Under the pieces are notes generated by a model that had not been told where the DNA came from, made no database searches, and worked only from the letters and a program-made list of their open reading frames with translations. Position numbers and translations under genes: made by a program. This document shows positions 53,050-62,049 of a stretch of DNA of 62,169 bases, piece by piece (the stretch's first letter is position 1; every line of letters starts with the position of its first letter). Source of the stretch: Gemmatimonadota bacterium (GTDB taxonomy: Bacteria; Gemmatimonadota; Gemmatimonadetes; Longimicrobiales; Gaopeijiaceae); the NCBI GenBank assembly GCA_028873845.1, contig JAPPNO010000001.1:46993-109161 (forward strand). The letters are read 5' to 3'.

Positions 53050-53295
53050 ATGAATCCTCCTAACCGAATCATGCTGTCGGACGAGGATCGGTGGTTCGAT
53101 CCGGAAACGGCTACGAAGTGGGACGGGCTGGATCCGGACGACGTCCTGTACCGGACCCGCCACGGTGGATGGGTGCTCGGCCAGTCCGGATCCTATCGGT
53201 CCGTGAGTCATCTGCGGGCCGCCGCCTGGCTTGTCCGGAACGAACACACGGTCCCGGCTGAGCTGCTCGGCGGCGGTGAGAACTCCGAGACCTAG
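53050..53295 (+). CDS. small hypothetical protein
   Basis: 81 residues: MLSDEDRWFDPETATKWDGL then RTRHGGWVLGQSGSYRSVSH. Tryptophan-rich, acidic start, good composition. ATG at 53050 is near ggtcc rather than a clear ribosome site. Ends 36 bases before the OsmC-like gene on the same strand. Not recognised. Confidence 0.5.
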   Translation: MNPPNRIMLSDEDRWFDPETATKWDGLDPDDVLYRTRHGGWVLGQSGSYRSVSHLRAAAWLVRNEHTVPAELLGGGENSET

Positions 53296-53331
53296 TTCGA
53301 TGGGGACCGCCAAGGGTACGGAAGGCTGCGC

Positions 53332-53751
53332 ATGCGTGACCTGAAGACCAGGCGCCCGGACATGGGCGTCCTCCTCCGACAGCGAACCGAGCATTCGGGC
53401 GAGGCCTCCGTACGCGGGCACACGGTCAGAGTGGACCGGCCCGAGGAGAAGGACGGCACGGACGCCGGACCCATGGGTGGCGAGCTCATCCTGATCGGAC
53501 TCGGCGGCTGCTTCATGAGCAACCTCCTGGCAGAGATCCGGAACTCGAATGCTCCGATATCGGAACTCGAGCTCGAGGTGTCGTCGATGACCAGGGTCCT
53601 GCCGCGCCGGATGACGGACTTCGAGATCAAGGTGTGTGCCAAGTGCGACGAGCCGACAGTGCTGCAGGCGGCCGCCAAGAAGTGCGCGGCAGTCAACACG
53701 CTGGGCCCGGTCTCGATATGGTCCGGCCGCGTGGGCGCTCAAGGCATGTAA
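53332..53751 (+). CDS. OsmC/Ohr-family protein
   Basis: 139 residues, the normal OsmC length. The first redox Cys lies in LILIGLGGCFMSNLLAEIR and the second in AAAKKCAAVNTLGPVSIW, as in OsmC/Ohr peroxide reductases. HTVRVDRPEEKDGTDAGPMG is the substrate-loop region. Probably reduces organic hydroperoxides. Confidence 0.85.
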   Translation: MRDLKTRRPDMGVLLRQRTEHSGEASVRGHTVRVDRPEEKDGTDAGPMGGELILIGLGGCFMSNLLAEIRNSNAPISELELEVSSMTRVLPRRMTDFEIKVCAKCDEPTVLQAAAKKCAAVNTLGPVSIWSGRVGAQGM

Positions 53752-54123
53752 TGCGACCGACCCATCGGCCGACGCCGTACCAGGCTGACCAACGCGTTCA
53801 GCAAGAGACACTCGTGCAGTTGTCGGAGGCAGGAGGTTAGGCCAAACCAAGCCAACGACTAGATTGGCCAGCAGGGAGGGAGTCCACTCTGGAAGGCTGT
53901 TAGCGAGAAGAGTCTCTTCAGAGCCCTTCCTGTTGGCCTGTCTTGAGGAGAGGGGGAAATACCCCGCCTACTGTGTGAACGACAACGCGCAGCCAGACAG
54001 CCGAGACGACGAAGCCCACCGGCTCGGGTGTGGCTGTCCTACCGGGGAAGGCGAGCCTCAGGCGGAAACGTCGACCAGTGGAAGTTCAGCACGCGGGGAC
54101 GGAGTGAGCCGGGCAGGCTGCCG

Positions 54124-55242
54124 ATGAAGAAAACACGCCTGTTCGCCGTCGTGGTCGCCCTGACACCGCTGCTGGGCGCCGCCTGCCGCACAGACGTCGT
54201 CGATACAGCAGCCGGGTCCTGTGCGCCGGCCGCTGGCGATCCCGTCAACGTCGGGTTCTACGCCTTCTTCGAGCCAGTGAGCTACAGCGAGGACCCGGAC
54301 CCGGCCTCGCCGGGGTTCGCCAACCATCTGGGCTACGAGGCTGATCTGCTCACGGCCCTTGAGGCGATAGAGGAACATCGCCTCGCCTTCGTGCGCGAAC
54401 CCGTCGCGGACTGGCCGGGAATCTGGCTGCTTCCGGCAACGCCCGAGTTCGATATCGTCGGGGGCGGCATCACGATTCTGGAGTCACGCACGCTGGACGC
54501 CTCAGGCCAGCGGGCCGTCGCGTTCACATCGGGGCATATCGCCTTCCGACAGTCTCTCTTGGTGAGATCCGAGGACGCGGAGCGCTTCGCCTCATACGAC
54601 AACCTGACCAGCGACGTGCGCGTGGGGGTCCTCCGTGACACGACGGGGGAGGCGCGGCTGCTCCAGATCACCGGGATCGCGAACGGCGACGGCGTGCTCG
54701 CGCGCGGAGCACGAATCGAGACACCGGGGGGAACGGTGGTCGCCGACGGCACCGCCCGCTACACGATCACGGCGGCATCCGCGTCCGCCGGGCTCGTGGG
54801 CCGGACGCACATCTTTCCGCCTTCGGACGCGATGCCCCAAGTGGTCTATCTGGGCGACGTGTCGGGCGAGGAGGAGCTGCTGGCCGCGCTGCGCGACGGG
54901 ACCATCGACGCCGTGGCCCGCGGCGAGATCGGCAACGGTGAAGCGGCGCGGGCGTCCGGCACCCGGTTCGTCGTGGCCGCAGTCGACTCCCTGGCGGAGT
55001 TTGGCGGTTTCGCCCTCGATGCTGACGACGTCGAGATGCTGGCGTGTATCGACGAGAGACTCGAGTGGCTGACGGACGGACGCCGGATCGGCTACCGAGA
55101 GTGGCGTGCGGATCCCGGCGTGTTCCTCACGCGGGCGGCATTGTGGAGCCGGGGGCGAGAACCGACAGCGGCGGCCACACCGCTCCCGAGTATCCTGGCC
55201 GCACGTTTGCGACTCCGACGGCACGGGCTTCGAGGTGGTTGA
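54124..55242 (+). CDS. family-3 solute-binding lipoprotein
   Basis: 372 residues from ATG 54124. Lipobox LLGAACRT. Type II periplasmic binding fold: VNVGFYAFFEPVSYSEDP, HLGYEADLLTALE, then EFDIVGGGITILESR and VGVLRDTTGEARLL in the second lobe, and LAALRDGTIDAVARGEIGN. Amino-acid-binding proteins have this shape. No permease or ATPase is adjacent. The tail LRLRRHGLRGG may be read-through into the IS3 remnant that begins about here. Confidence 0.7.
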   Translation: MKKTRLFAVVVALTPLLGAACRTDVVDTAAGSCAPAAGDPVNVGFYAFFEPVSYSEDPDPASPGFANHLGYEADLLTALEAIEEHRLAFVREPVADWPGIWLLPATPEFDIVGGGITILESRTLDASGQRAVAFTSGHIAFRQSLLVRSEDAERFASYDNLTSDVRVGVLRDTTGEARLLQITGIANGDGVLARGARIETPGGTVVADGTARYTITAASASAGLVGRTHIFPPSDAMPQVVYLGDVSGEEELLAALRDGTIDAVARGEIGNGEAARASGTRFVVAAVDSLAEFGGFALDADDVEMLACIDERLEWLTDGRRIGYREWRADPGVFLTRAALWSRGREPTAAATPLPSILAARLRLRRHGLRGG

Positions 55243-55908
55243 GTAGCGGGGAGGGCGGGATCGGGACTGCACGGCGAGCCACGGCGAGTTGGGCATCGAG
55301 GGCGTGACGCGCAGGCGCTTAAAGGCGGGGACGAGGAAGCGGGACGCCAGGGCCAGGGCCGCGCCGGAACTGGTAAACCAGGACTTCTCGGCCGATGGGC
55401 CGGACCAGCTCTGGGTCGCCGACATTACCTACGTGCCCACCTCGGCCGGTTGGCTCTACCTCGCGGTCGTGCTGGACGTCCAGAGCCGTCGGGTCGTGGG
55501 CTGGTCGATCGCGAGGCAGATGCCGACCCAGCTGGTCACGGACGCACTTACGATGGCGGACAGGCGCCGCCAGCCGAAGCACGGGCTGGTGCATCACTGC
55601 CGCTTGACAAACATGAGAGCGTCCAGGGATCGCAGTACACCTCGACCGCTTTCGGAGAGTTCTGCCGAAACGCTGGGATCCGGTAGTCCATGGGCTTGGC
55701 CGGAGACGCCCTGGATAACGCGCTATGCGAGAGCTTCTTCGCGACCCTCGAGACAGAACTGATCGGCCGCCGGCGCTTCGCGACGCTGGCGGGGGCGCGG
55801 CGTGAGGTCTTCGGCTTCATCGACGGATTCTACAACACTCGCAGGTCGCACTCGGCTCTCGGCTACATCTCGCCGGCCGACTTCGAGGAGCTTCACCGTG
55901 CGGGCTGA
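55243..55908 (+). pseudogene. IS3-family transposase (OrfB), N-truncated with shifts and a stop
   Basis: The rve integrase core is readable in pieces: QLWVADITYVPTSAGWLYLA and VLDVQSRRVVGWS (first Asp), HGLVHH / GSQYTSTAFGEFCRNAGIR (second Asp region; one frameshift), then an in-frame TAG at about 55684 before SMGLAGDALDNALCESFFAT with the catalytic Glu, ending SPADFEELHRAG. The N-terminal domain and OrfA are missing. Confidence 0.75.
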
Positions 55909-56215
55909 GGCGGACTCGCAGGAGCAGGGAGAGGGCGGAGGCTACCTGGTTCCGCCCGCTCCTCGTATCATCGGGGCCGCACGCCGCCACACCACACCCG
56001 AGAGGAGTCCTACAACAACGGCTGGCTCCTCCAGCGACACGGGTACATGACCCCGGCCCGTGCCCGCGAGAAGTTCAGCCGGAAGGCGGCCTGATGTTTA
56101 AGCCGTCCACTTGTCCAAGAAACCGGGACCGGTACAGAGGAGAGAAAAGAAAGAAAACAGAGACCAGGAACCCAAGAAGTTCACCGTCCGTCAAGACGGG
56201 GCGGGTTTAGCTGAA
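55909..56215 (+). mobile_element. IS3-like right end interrupted by a second IS end
   Basis: The untranslated end matches 28196-28376, but about 130 bases are inserted at 56008-56140. That insert encodes the closing residues of another IS3-type transposase (NNGWLLQRHGYMTPARAREK, then FSRKAA and a stop) and ends in ccgggaccggtacagagg. The right end then resumes (aaagaaagaaaacagag) to about 56215. Confidence 0.65.
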
Positions 56216-56218
56216 ACA

Positions 56219-58372
56219 TTACTTAGCCAGCGTCTCGCAATCCGGCTTGCCGCTCCAGTGGTTGGGAACGTGGTAGTCCGCAGGCCGAACCTGTTCCAGG
56301 TCAACCGTGAAGCCGCCGTGAACGGTCGCTGCAACGGCCGTCAGGGGGCTAATCCACGTTCGCCACCGGGGACCACCCTGGCCTAACCCGTTCGGATGGA
56401 AGTACCACGGCCCCATCACGTCTTGCGGTGCCGAGCAGTCGTTCCAGTGACTCCACCCGTGGGGGTCCATGGCAACGCCCACTTCCTGGCCGATCCACTC
56501 CCACGCACCGCCACCGTAACGCTCGTAGATTTCGACTATCGCCGGGTGCGTCTGGACCCACACGTTGTCCGATGGCCGGTCGGGCCACAGCTCCTTCAGG
56601 GCCTCCCGCTGTTCCGGGCTCAACGGCAACTTCACGATGTGCTCTGACCATTCCGGAAGCCCTACGCCACTCATGGCGAAAGCGTGGCCCAGCTCGTGCA
56701 GGTTTACCCAGAATTGGTCCCCCGGAGACGTGAAGCGCGAATCGACAACCAGGTGCGCCATCCGAACATGATCGAAGTAGCCTCCCGGCCCCGCTACGGG
56801 AGAGCCCGACGCACACGTCCAGCCGCAGCTGTCTTGATCCGCTACGCCCGAGACGAGCACGTCAACGCCCGGCGGCACCGAGTCCCCCGGCACGATCCCC
56901 CATAGCTCCGGCGGGATCCCTCGGTTGATCCACTCCCATCCCTGCGCTGGAGCGAGCCATCCGGTCCTCGGGGTCGGATGTAGCACCCGCGCCCACTCGG
57001 CGGCTGCTTCCTCGGCCGCACTCACGATCATGTCACCGTATCGCGCTCGTGGATCATCCACGGGAACGCAACTGGCGTCATAGCTCCGCTGGCCGCACTC
57101 CGCCCAATGCAGCCGGATCGGGTAGGGATCGTCAACCATCGGTGCAGTATGGCATCTAGCCGGACGAAGAAACCCTCTTTCCGACAACCATGCCTGCAGT
57201 TGAGGGTCGGTGAGATCACAGTAGTTCTCTTCGTCCAGAGACAACGTTTCCAGGTTTGCCAGACTACTGAACTCGGGAGGGATCGGGCCGGTCAGGGCGT
57301 TGTCGTGGAGATCCAGATATTTCAACCTGGCGAGGTTGCCGAGCTCCGGAGGTATCGGACCCGTCAGGGCGTTGCTGTGAAGGTCCAGATACTGCAGCCT
57401 GGTGAGGTTGCCGAGCTCAGACGAGATCGGGCCCTCGAGATCGTTGTTGTGGAGACGCAGGTCGTCCAAGCGTGTGAGCCTGCCGATCTCAGGCGGGATC
57501 GGGCCCTCGAGATCGTTACCTTGGAGCCATAGCAAAGTCAGGCCGGACAGCTCACCGAGTTCGGCTGGGATCGGGCCCGACAACTCGTTTCCGGGGAGGA
57601 GCAGGTGGTCCAGGCTTGAGAGATTACCAAATTCTGGTGGGATAGGACCCGACAAGTCGTTGTTGTTGAAATCCACATCTATCAGATTGGTCAGCCTGCC
57701 GAGTTCGGGTGGGAGCGGACCCGAGAGGCGGTTGTTATTGAATTGCAGGTGGGTCAACGCGGTGAGATCACCGATCTCAGGTGGAAGCGGGCCCGACACG
57801 TAGTTGCTAAACCAGCTATCCGATCGAGAATCATAGTAGCTCATGGCTAGACGGGTGACCCGCCCGGTCGCATCTGTCTCGATTCCGAACCACTCTCCGA
57901 GCGGCGCGTCGGTCAACCAGTTCTCGTTGTTAACCCAGTTCGGCCCATCCGTCGCCTCGTAGAACGCCACTAACGCCGCCCGTTCCAGGTCCATGACGGT
58001 TATTTCCGCAGTACCCTGTCCGCTGCCGGCACTCGCTGTGACCGTCGCGACCCCCACGGCAACTCCCGTCACGAGACCGGACGCGTCTACAGTTGCTATC
58101 GCGACGTCACTGGATTCCCACGAAAACTTGGCTCCAACAACCGCATCCCCACTCTCGTCAAAGCCCACCGCCGTCAGCTGGACAGTTTCTCCGAGTGCCG
58201 AAAGGTTAGCCGAGGAAGGCGTCACTGTGACCGTCGCCGGCGCCGGGATGGTCGGTCCCGCCGGGGTCGACTGCTCGTCACTGCAGGACAACGCCAGGGC
58301 GAATACAAGGGCCAGCGGGCCGAGAACCCGAGTGCCCCTTCCGGCAACTGCGATTCGTCGGCCTGTCGTCAT
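56219..58372 (-). CDS. Big2-LRR-leishmanolysin-like lipoprotein
   Basis: 717 residues. Cys30 in LALSCSDE is the lipid site. Big2 domain about 45-130 (VTVTPSSANLSALGETVQL ... AEITVMD), LRR cap LVAFYEATDGPNWVNNENW, then about nine plant-type LRRs (LSGPIPAELGELSGL) to residue 395. The last 320 residues are an M8-type metalloprotease: HELGH at 559-563, third zinc His in SHW at 642, and the Met-turn VMGPW at 653, 11 residues later as in leishmanolysin. A C-terminal pair of cysteines may form a disulfide. Same overall plan as 47122 but with a different protease. Confidence 0.8.
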   Translation of the reverse strand: MTTGRRIAVAGRGTRVLGPLALVFALALSCSDEQSTPAGPTIPAPATVTVTPSSANLSALGETVQLTAVGFDESGDAVVGAKFSWESSDVAIATVDASGLVTGVAVGVATVTASAGSGQGTAEITVMDLERAALVAFYEATDGPNWVNNENWLTDAPLGEWFGIETDATGRVTRLAMSYYDSRSDSWFSNYVSGPLPPEIGDLTALTHLQFNNNRLSGPLPPELGRLTNLIDVDFNNNDLSGPIPPEFGNLSSLDHLLLPGNELSGPIPAELGELSGLTLLWLQGNDLEGPIPPEIGRLTRLDDLRLHNNDLEGPISSELGNLTRLQYLDLHSNALTGPIPPELGNLARLKYLDLHDNALTGPIPPEFSSLANLETLSLDEENYCDLTDPQLQAWLSERGFLRPARCHTAPMVDDPYPIRLHWAECGQRSYDASCVPVDDPRARYGDMIVSAAEEAAAEWARVLHPTPRTGWLAPAQGWEWINRGIPPELWGIVPGDSVPPGVDVLVSGVADQDSCGWTCASGSPVAGPGGYFDHVRMAHLVVDSRFTSPGDQFWVNLHELGHAFAMSGVGLPEWSEHIVKLPLSPEQREALKELWPDRPSDNVWVQTHPAIVEIYERYGGGAWEWIGQEVGVAMDPHGWSHWNDCSAPQDVMGPWYFHPNGLGQGGPRWRTWISPLTAVAATVHGGFTVDLEQVRPADYHVPNHWSGKPDCETLAK

Positions 58373-58523
58373 CGGAACCTCGTTGGATCTACGGTCGGGC
58401 GGCTGATTCTCCGCTGCGGCGAAGTCGTCGGTCCGTCACGGCGAATTCCAGTCAGCGCCTCCACGCCGCAGGATCCGGTATCCCCCAACTGAACAGCATG
58501 TCGAGGCCATCTCTCCGGGGCGG

Positions 58524-59030
58524 TCACGGGCAGAGCCCGGTGATGAACCGGTCGGTCACCTCGCCGCGCCAGCACCAGTTCAGCTGCTCAGCGGCGACCG
58601 GTCGCCAGGTTCCGTCCGCTCGGCGCTCAAGCGCAATGCGGGTCGCGTCGCCGCGGACCGCGTCGTCGAGAAACCCCGCGCGCAGGACGGTGACGTGCAC
58701 GGCGTCCGTGCCCTGCGGGCTATTGAACTCGATGTCGATACGCGACCTCTGGTCCGGGAGCCAGAGGCCCGGATTGTCGGAGTTCGGATCGTCGGAATCG
58801 GGTCCCCAGTGATCCATCAGTTCCTTTGCCACCCAAAGCGGATCGCGCGCCCAGGCTTCGTTCGCCGAAATGTTGGCATTGAACTCGGCGACATCCCGAG
58901 GCTGTCCTTCGCCCCAGGGAGCGGCGGGCCAAGCGAATGGCTGCTGCCCGGCCGTCGGCACCGTGCACCCGGCCACCGCCCCAGCCAGCAACATGCCGGC
59001 AATGTGGGCGATCCTCCTGGTGGGGTTCAT
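58524..59030 (-). CDS. secreted lipoprotein, unknown function
   Basis: 168 residues. Lipobox AGAVAGCTV. The mature part is acidic and Trp-rich (FAWPAAPWGEGQPRD, NEAWARDPLWVAKELMDHWG) with three later cysteines. No family recognised. First of a run of secreted proteins on this strand. Confidence 0.65.
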   Translation of the reverse strand: MNPTRRIAHIAGMLLAGAVAGCTVPTAGQQPFAWPAAPWGEGQPRDVAEFNANISANEAWARDPLWVAKELMDHWGPDSDDPNSDNPGLWLPDQRSRIDIEFNSPQGTDAVHVTVLRAGFLDDAVRGDATRIALERRADGTWRPVAAEQLNWCWRGEVTDRFITGLCP

Positions 59031-59169
59031 CGTTGGCTCCCCTCCTTGTCCCTGGCTCCGTTACGGCGTGGTCACCCCCCCACCGATCAGTCCTGGAACG
59101 GCCACGCGTCCATGACCACCAACGCGCCGACGCCCGTTACCTCTATGTGAGAACGGAGGACAGGACTTC

Positions 59170-59568
59170 TCACGAGCCTTGCGGCAAAGCACACTCTGTT
59201 TCCGCAGCAAATCGAATGCCTGAACGATCAATAGCCCACACGGGATAATCCTGTTGCTCACTCGCTTTCTCGATGAACCGGTCGATGACCGTTTTCTCAA
59301 TCCGATGAACAACATCTCCTTCTACTTCAACAACAACTTCATCGATGAACACGCCTTCCTGCGGCCGCAGTCCCCACCTCCCTACTTCCACGGCCCCCAG
59401 ATGCACGGAATGACAGGACGGTAATTCAAGCGTCCATGTCTCTCCATCACTGTAAGAAACGGTAATGTGCGCCACCGTTGGAAATTCATTCCTGACGACG
59501 GGGCCGGGAAAACGATCACAGCCAACGAGCAAGAAAACACTCATGCAGGCAACTACAGCATGGTGCAT
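59170..59568 (-). CDS. small secreted lipoprotein, unknown function
   Basis: 132 residues, lipobox VFLLVGCDR. Beta-rich centre (TVAHITVSYSDGETWTLEL) and a conserved-looking FIDEVVVEVEGDVVHRIEK segment. Ends with two cysteines. Starts 18 bases after the stop of the gene at 59587 on the same strand, so the two probably share a transcript. Confidence 0.6.
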   Translation of the reverse strand: MHHAVVACMSVFLLVGCDRFPGPVVRNEFPTVAHITVSYSDGETWTLELPSCHSVHLGAVEVGRWGLRPQEGVFIDEVVVEVEGDVVHRIEKTVIDRFIEKASEQQDYPVWAIDRSGIRFAAETECALPQGS

Positions 59569-59586
59569 GCCGTCCCGCCTTCCCGG

Positions 59587-60345
59587 TCATCCTCCCGGAG
59601 CAACGAGGAAGCCCAGCCTCAAGCTCCAGCCGCCGGCGTGTGCGAACACCCTTGCCGTATCGTCCTCGTACCTTCCAAAGATCTCCTCCATCGGCCGCCA
59701 GACCATCTGGACGATGATCCCGCCGGGGTCATTGCCCGAGGAAAACGAGAATCCGCAGTTCGCCTCGACGGTGGCTGTGGTCGGCCCGTCCGTGAACATG
59801 CCCATACCTCCGAGGGCGCCGCACGTCGCGCGGACGGCCGTGTTTCCGATGGCCAGCGTCGGCCGTAACGGATGAAGCTGGGCACCGAGATGTATCTCGA
59901 AAGTACCGAACTTGCTGTCGGGATCTTCGGGCACGGAAACCTGACGCCAGGCGATGTTGCTTCGAAACAGTACGTTCGCGCGTCTTGTGGACATCGTACC
60001 AATACCGAGACCGATCTGGTTCCCTTCAATGGCTTGGCCGTCCACCGTCAGGTTGCGCCCCAGCAGCCCTTCAAAATACGGAACCAAGAAAGCATTTGGT
60101 TGCCGGTACGGCTCCTCGATGATGCGGATTGTAATATCGTCTTGGCCGTGAGCCTCGGACGGCAACCCGCTGCACACAACTGCTCCTACGACGCATGCCA
60201 GGACTCGCCATACGGGTCGGATGGCGCGTGCGCTGGGCGAGACGATTCGAGTCGGCCGCAGATGGTCTGGACCCGTGTCGGCCGTGCCCCCTGGCCAGCG
60301 ATCTACACTTCTCTGCTCCCGCTTCTTACCGCCGAAGGTGTTCAT
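59587..60345 (-). CDS. secreted beta-rich protein, possible outer-membrane barrel
   Basis: Frame of 252 residues. Signal peptide near 47-68 (VWRVLACVVGAVVCSGLPSE), so the true start may lie closer to 60210. The body alternates beta strands with glycine (GNQIGLGIGTMSTRRANVLF, LRLGFLVAPGG at the end), like a small outer-membrane protein. No family recognised. Confidence 0.55.
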   Translation of the reverse strand: MNTFGGKKREQRSVDRWPGGTADTGPDHLRPTRIVSPSARAIRPVWRVLACVVGAVVCSGLPSEAHGQDDITIRIIEEPYRQPNAFLVPYFEGLLGRNLTVDGQAIEGNQIGLGIGTMSTRRANVLFRSNIAWRQVSVPEDPDSKFGTFEIHLGAQLHPLRPTLAIGNTAVRATCGALGGMGMFTDGPTTATVEANCGFSFSSGNDPGGIIVQMVWRPMEEIFGRYEDDTARVFAHAGGWSLRLGFLVAPGG

Positions 60346-60683
60346 TTCATCTCTCCTATCGTCTCTAGGCCAGGGGCTCTGCCGGCGCGGCCAGTCAGAT
60401 CCGTACGCCGACTCAACAACAGGGGGAGCATCCAGAAGGCGAGAGCCATCCGTTGGACGAAGCCGACGAAGTCACCGGCGTGACACTCCGACCGAAATGA
60501 GGACACGGCGGTTCCACCGGATCCGAGGAAAGAAGCGCCGGCAACGATCCGTGATCGGTAAGACTCTGATGCCCTCTTCGGCTTTCGTGAGCCCCACATC
60601 GGTGCCACGAGCACTCGCCCGCGCGAGCGAGGCGTCAATGAACACCCACGACGCCGACCTCCTACACTCGTGACAAGTCCGAT
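60346..60683. other. intergenic, nothing well supported
   Basis: 338 bases; a minus-strand open frame has one hydrophobic stretch (VQRMALAFWMLPLLL) but no other support. Confidence 0.4.
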
Positions 60684-61367
60684 CTAGAACCCGAAGCTGA
60701 ACCCCAGATTCAGGATGGGATAGACCTGTGCGAGGCTTGGGATGTCGTCGTTGATCGATTCGGCCTCCGCATCCAAGTCCGACCTGAACTGTGCGTCCGT
60801 CGATGCGGGGCCCGTCGCATCGAAGCTGAACTCCGGCGTTCCGTGAGCCACGATTCCCAAGTCCAACGCGAAGCCGAGCCCGGGCCCGGCGGCATTGCCC
60901 CACCCGAGTCCCACGTATGGGCCACTTTGTTGGGTCCCCAGCGAACCCCGGACCGTTCCCACCTCGGCCGGCGTGTACTCGTTGCCCTCCAACTCCCACT
61001 CCTCCGTCGGAGCACCTTCGATGGCAAGCGGCCTCCCGAAGTGGACAGCGCCACCGGTGAAGCGGAAGCCGCCGCCGCCCGGATGCCAATCGATCAATGC
61101 CCACAAGGCGGGAGTGGGAAGTTCCACACTGAAATCCACGTCCGACTCCGAGACTTCGATGTCGACGGGTTGAACATCGATACCTCCCCGGAGATTCCAC
61201 ACTTCATCGAGTGAAACGGCAACCCGCACCCCCGCGCCGAGCGTGCCCATGTGGACGGATGCCCCCCAGGACTGCGCAAGGGCCGGGCGTGCGTCGAGAG
61301 CCAAGGCCGCCACCAGAAGCGCAAGCTGAAGGAGAACACCCCGCGTTCCTGCTCTGGAGACGCCCAT
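60684..61367 (-). CDS. secreted outer-membrane beta-barrel protein
   Basis: 227 residues from ATG 61367. Signal peptide LALLVAALALDARPALAQ, then barrel-like strands: WGASVHMGTLGAGVRVAVSL, FRFTGGAVHFGRPL, GPYVGLGWGNAAGPGLGFAL, YPILNLGFSFGF with terminal Phe. General layout resembles 40825-41511. An upstream frame to 61655 is not convincing. Confidence 0.65.
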   Translation of the reverse strand: MGVSRAGTRGVLLQLALLVAALALDARPALAQSWGASVHMGTLGAGVRVAVSLDEVWNLRGGIDVQPVDIEVSESDVDFSVELPTPALWALIDWHPGGGGFRFTGGAVHFGRPLAIEGAPTEEWELEGNEYTPAEVGTVRGSLGTQQSGPYVGLGWGNAAGPGLGFALDLGIVAHGTPEFSFDATGPASTDAQFRSDLDAEAESINDDIPSLAQVYPILNLGFSFGF

Positions 61368-61455
61368 TTTTACGCACCCGGTGAGTTGACAGGACCGTGT
61401 TGAGCAGCCTTCCCTACGGATCGACAAGCGAAGGTTGCCGCTATCTGTCATCGTG

Positions 61456-61920
61456 TTAATACTCGTGTAATAGGGCCATCCCGGCGTATGCCGTGGAGCT
61501 GTTGAGGGAGTAAGCGATGAGCGATGCGCTCCATGTTCCTCCGGAGTGAGCGATGAAAGAAACGAGAGGGAAATTGTCGATCGCCGTGTCGCAATCAACT
61601 TCCCTACCCGTCTCATCGTAAATGCAGATGTCGATGTCATCCACGTTGTTGTCACCGCCGCCCACGATCATGTAACGTTCGCCGGCGGTAACGGTGAAGT
61701 CGATATCTTTCTGTTCGCCTTCGGAAAACCAGCCGAACACCAGACCCCATTGGCCGAACTCGGGCATCAGCGTGTAGTCATCGCCGTCCAGCCACTCCAA
61801 GACATCTATGACGGCTTCAACTACCGAGTCATCATACAGGGCCTGCGCTTCTAGTGTTGGCGGTATGAGAAGGACTACGAGGGCTAGGATTACCGAAAAC
61901 CGGCTGCATTGAGTGGCCAC
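61456..61920 (-). CDS. small secreted protein, PPC-like fold
   Basis: 154 residues from GTG 61920, four bases after GGAGGA. Signal peptide VILALVVLLIPPTLEAQ. DIDFTVTAGERYMIVGGGDN and DIDICIYDETGREVDCDTA with a final GMALLHEY resemble the PPC (pre-peptidase C-terminal) beta-sandwich of secreted enzymes. Probably binds a surface or a partner. Confidence 0.6.
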   Translation of the reverse strand: MATQCSRFSVILALVVLLIPPTLEAQALYDDSVVEAVIDVLEWLDGDDYTLMPEFGQWGLVFGWFSEGEQKDIDFTVTAGERYMIVGGGDNNVDDIDICIYDETGREVDCDTAIDNFPLVSFIAHSGGTWSASLIAYSLNSSTAYAGMALLHEY

Positions 61921-62049
61921 GATTTCCTCCCATGCTCGGACTTGTCCACACCAGCCTGACTGGTGTAGCCGACGATAACAGGGTCTGGCGGTAATCGGGA
62001 TCCGGTGACCGAACCGGCTGTTACCGGCCGCCGCCGTTGTCGCGCGGGG

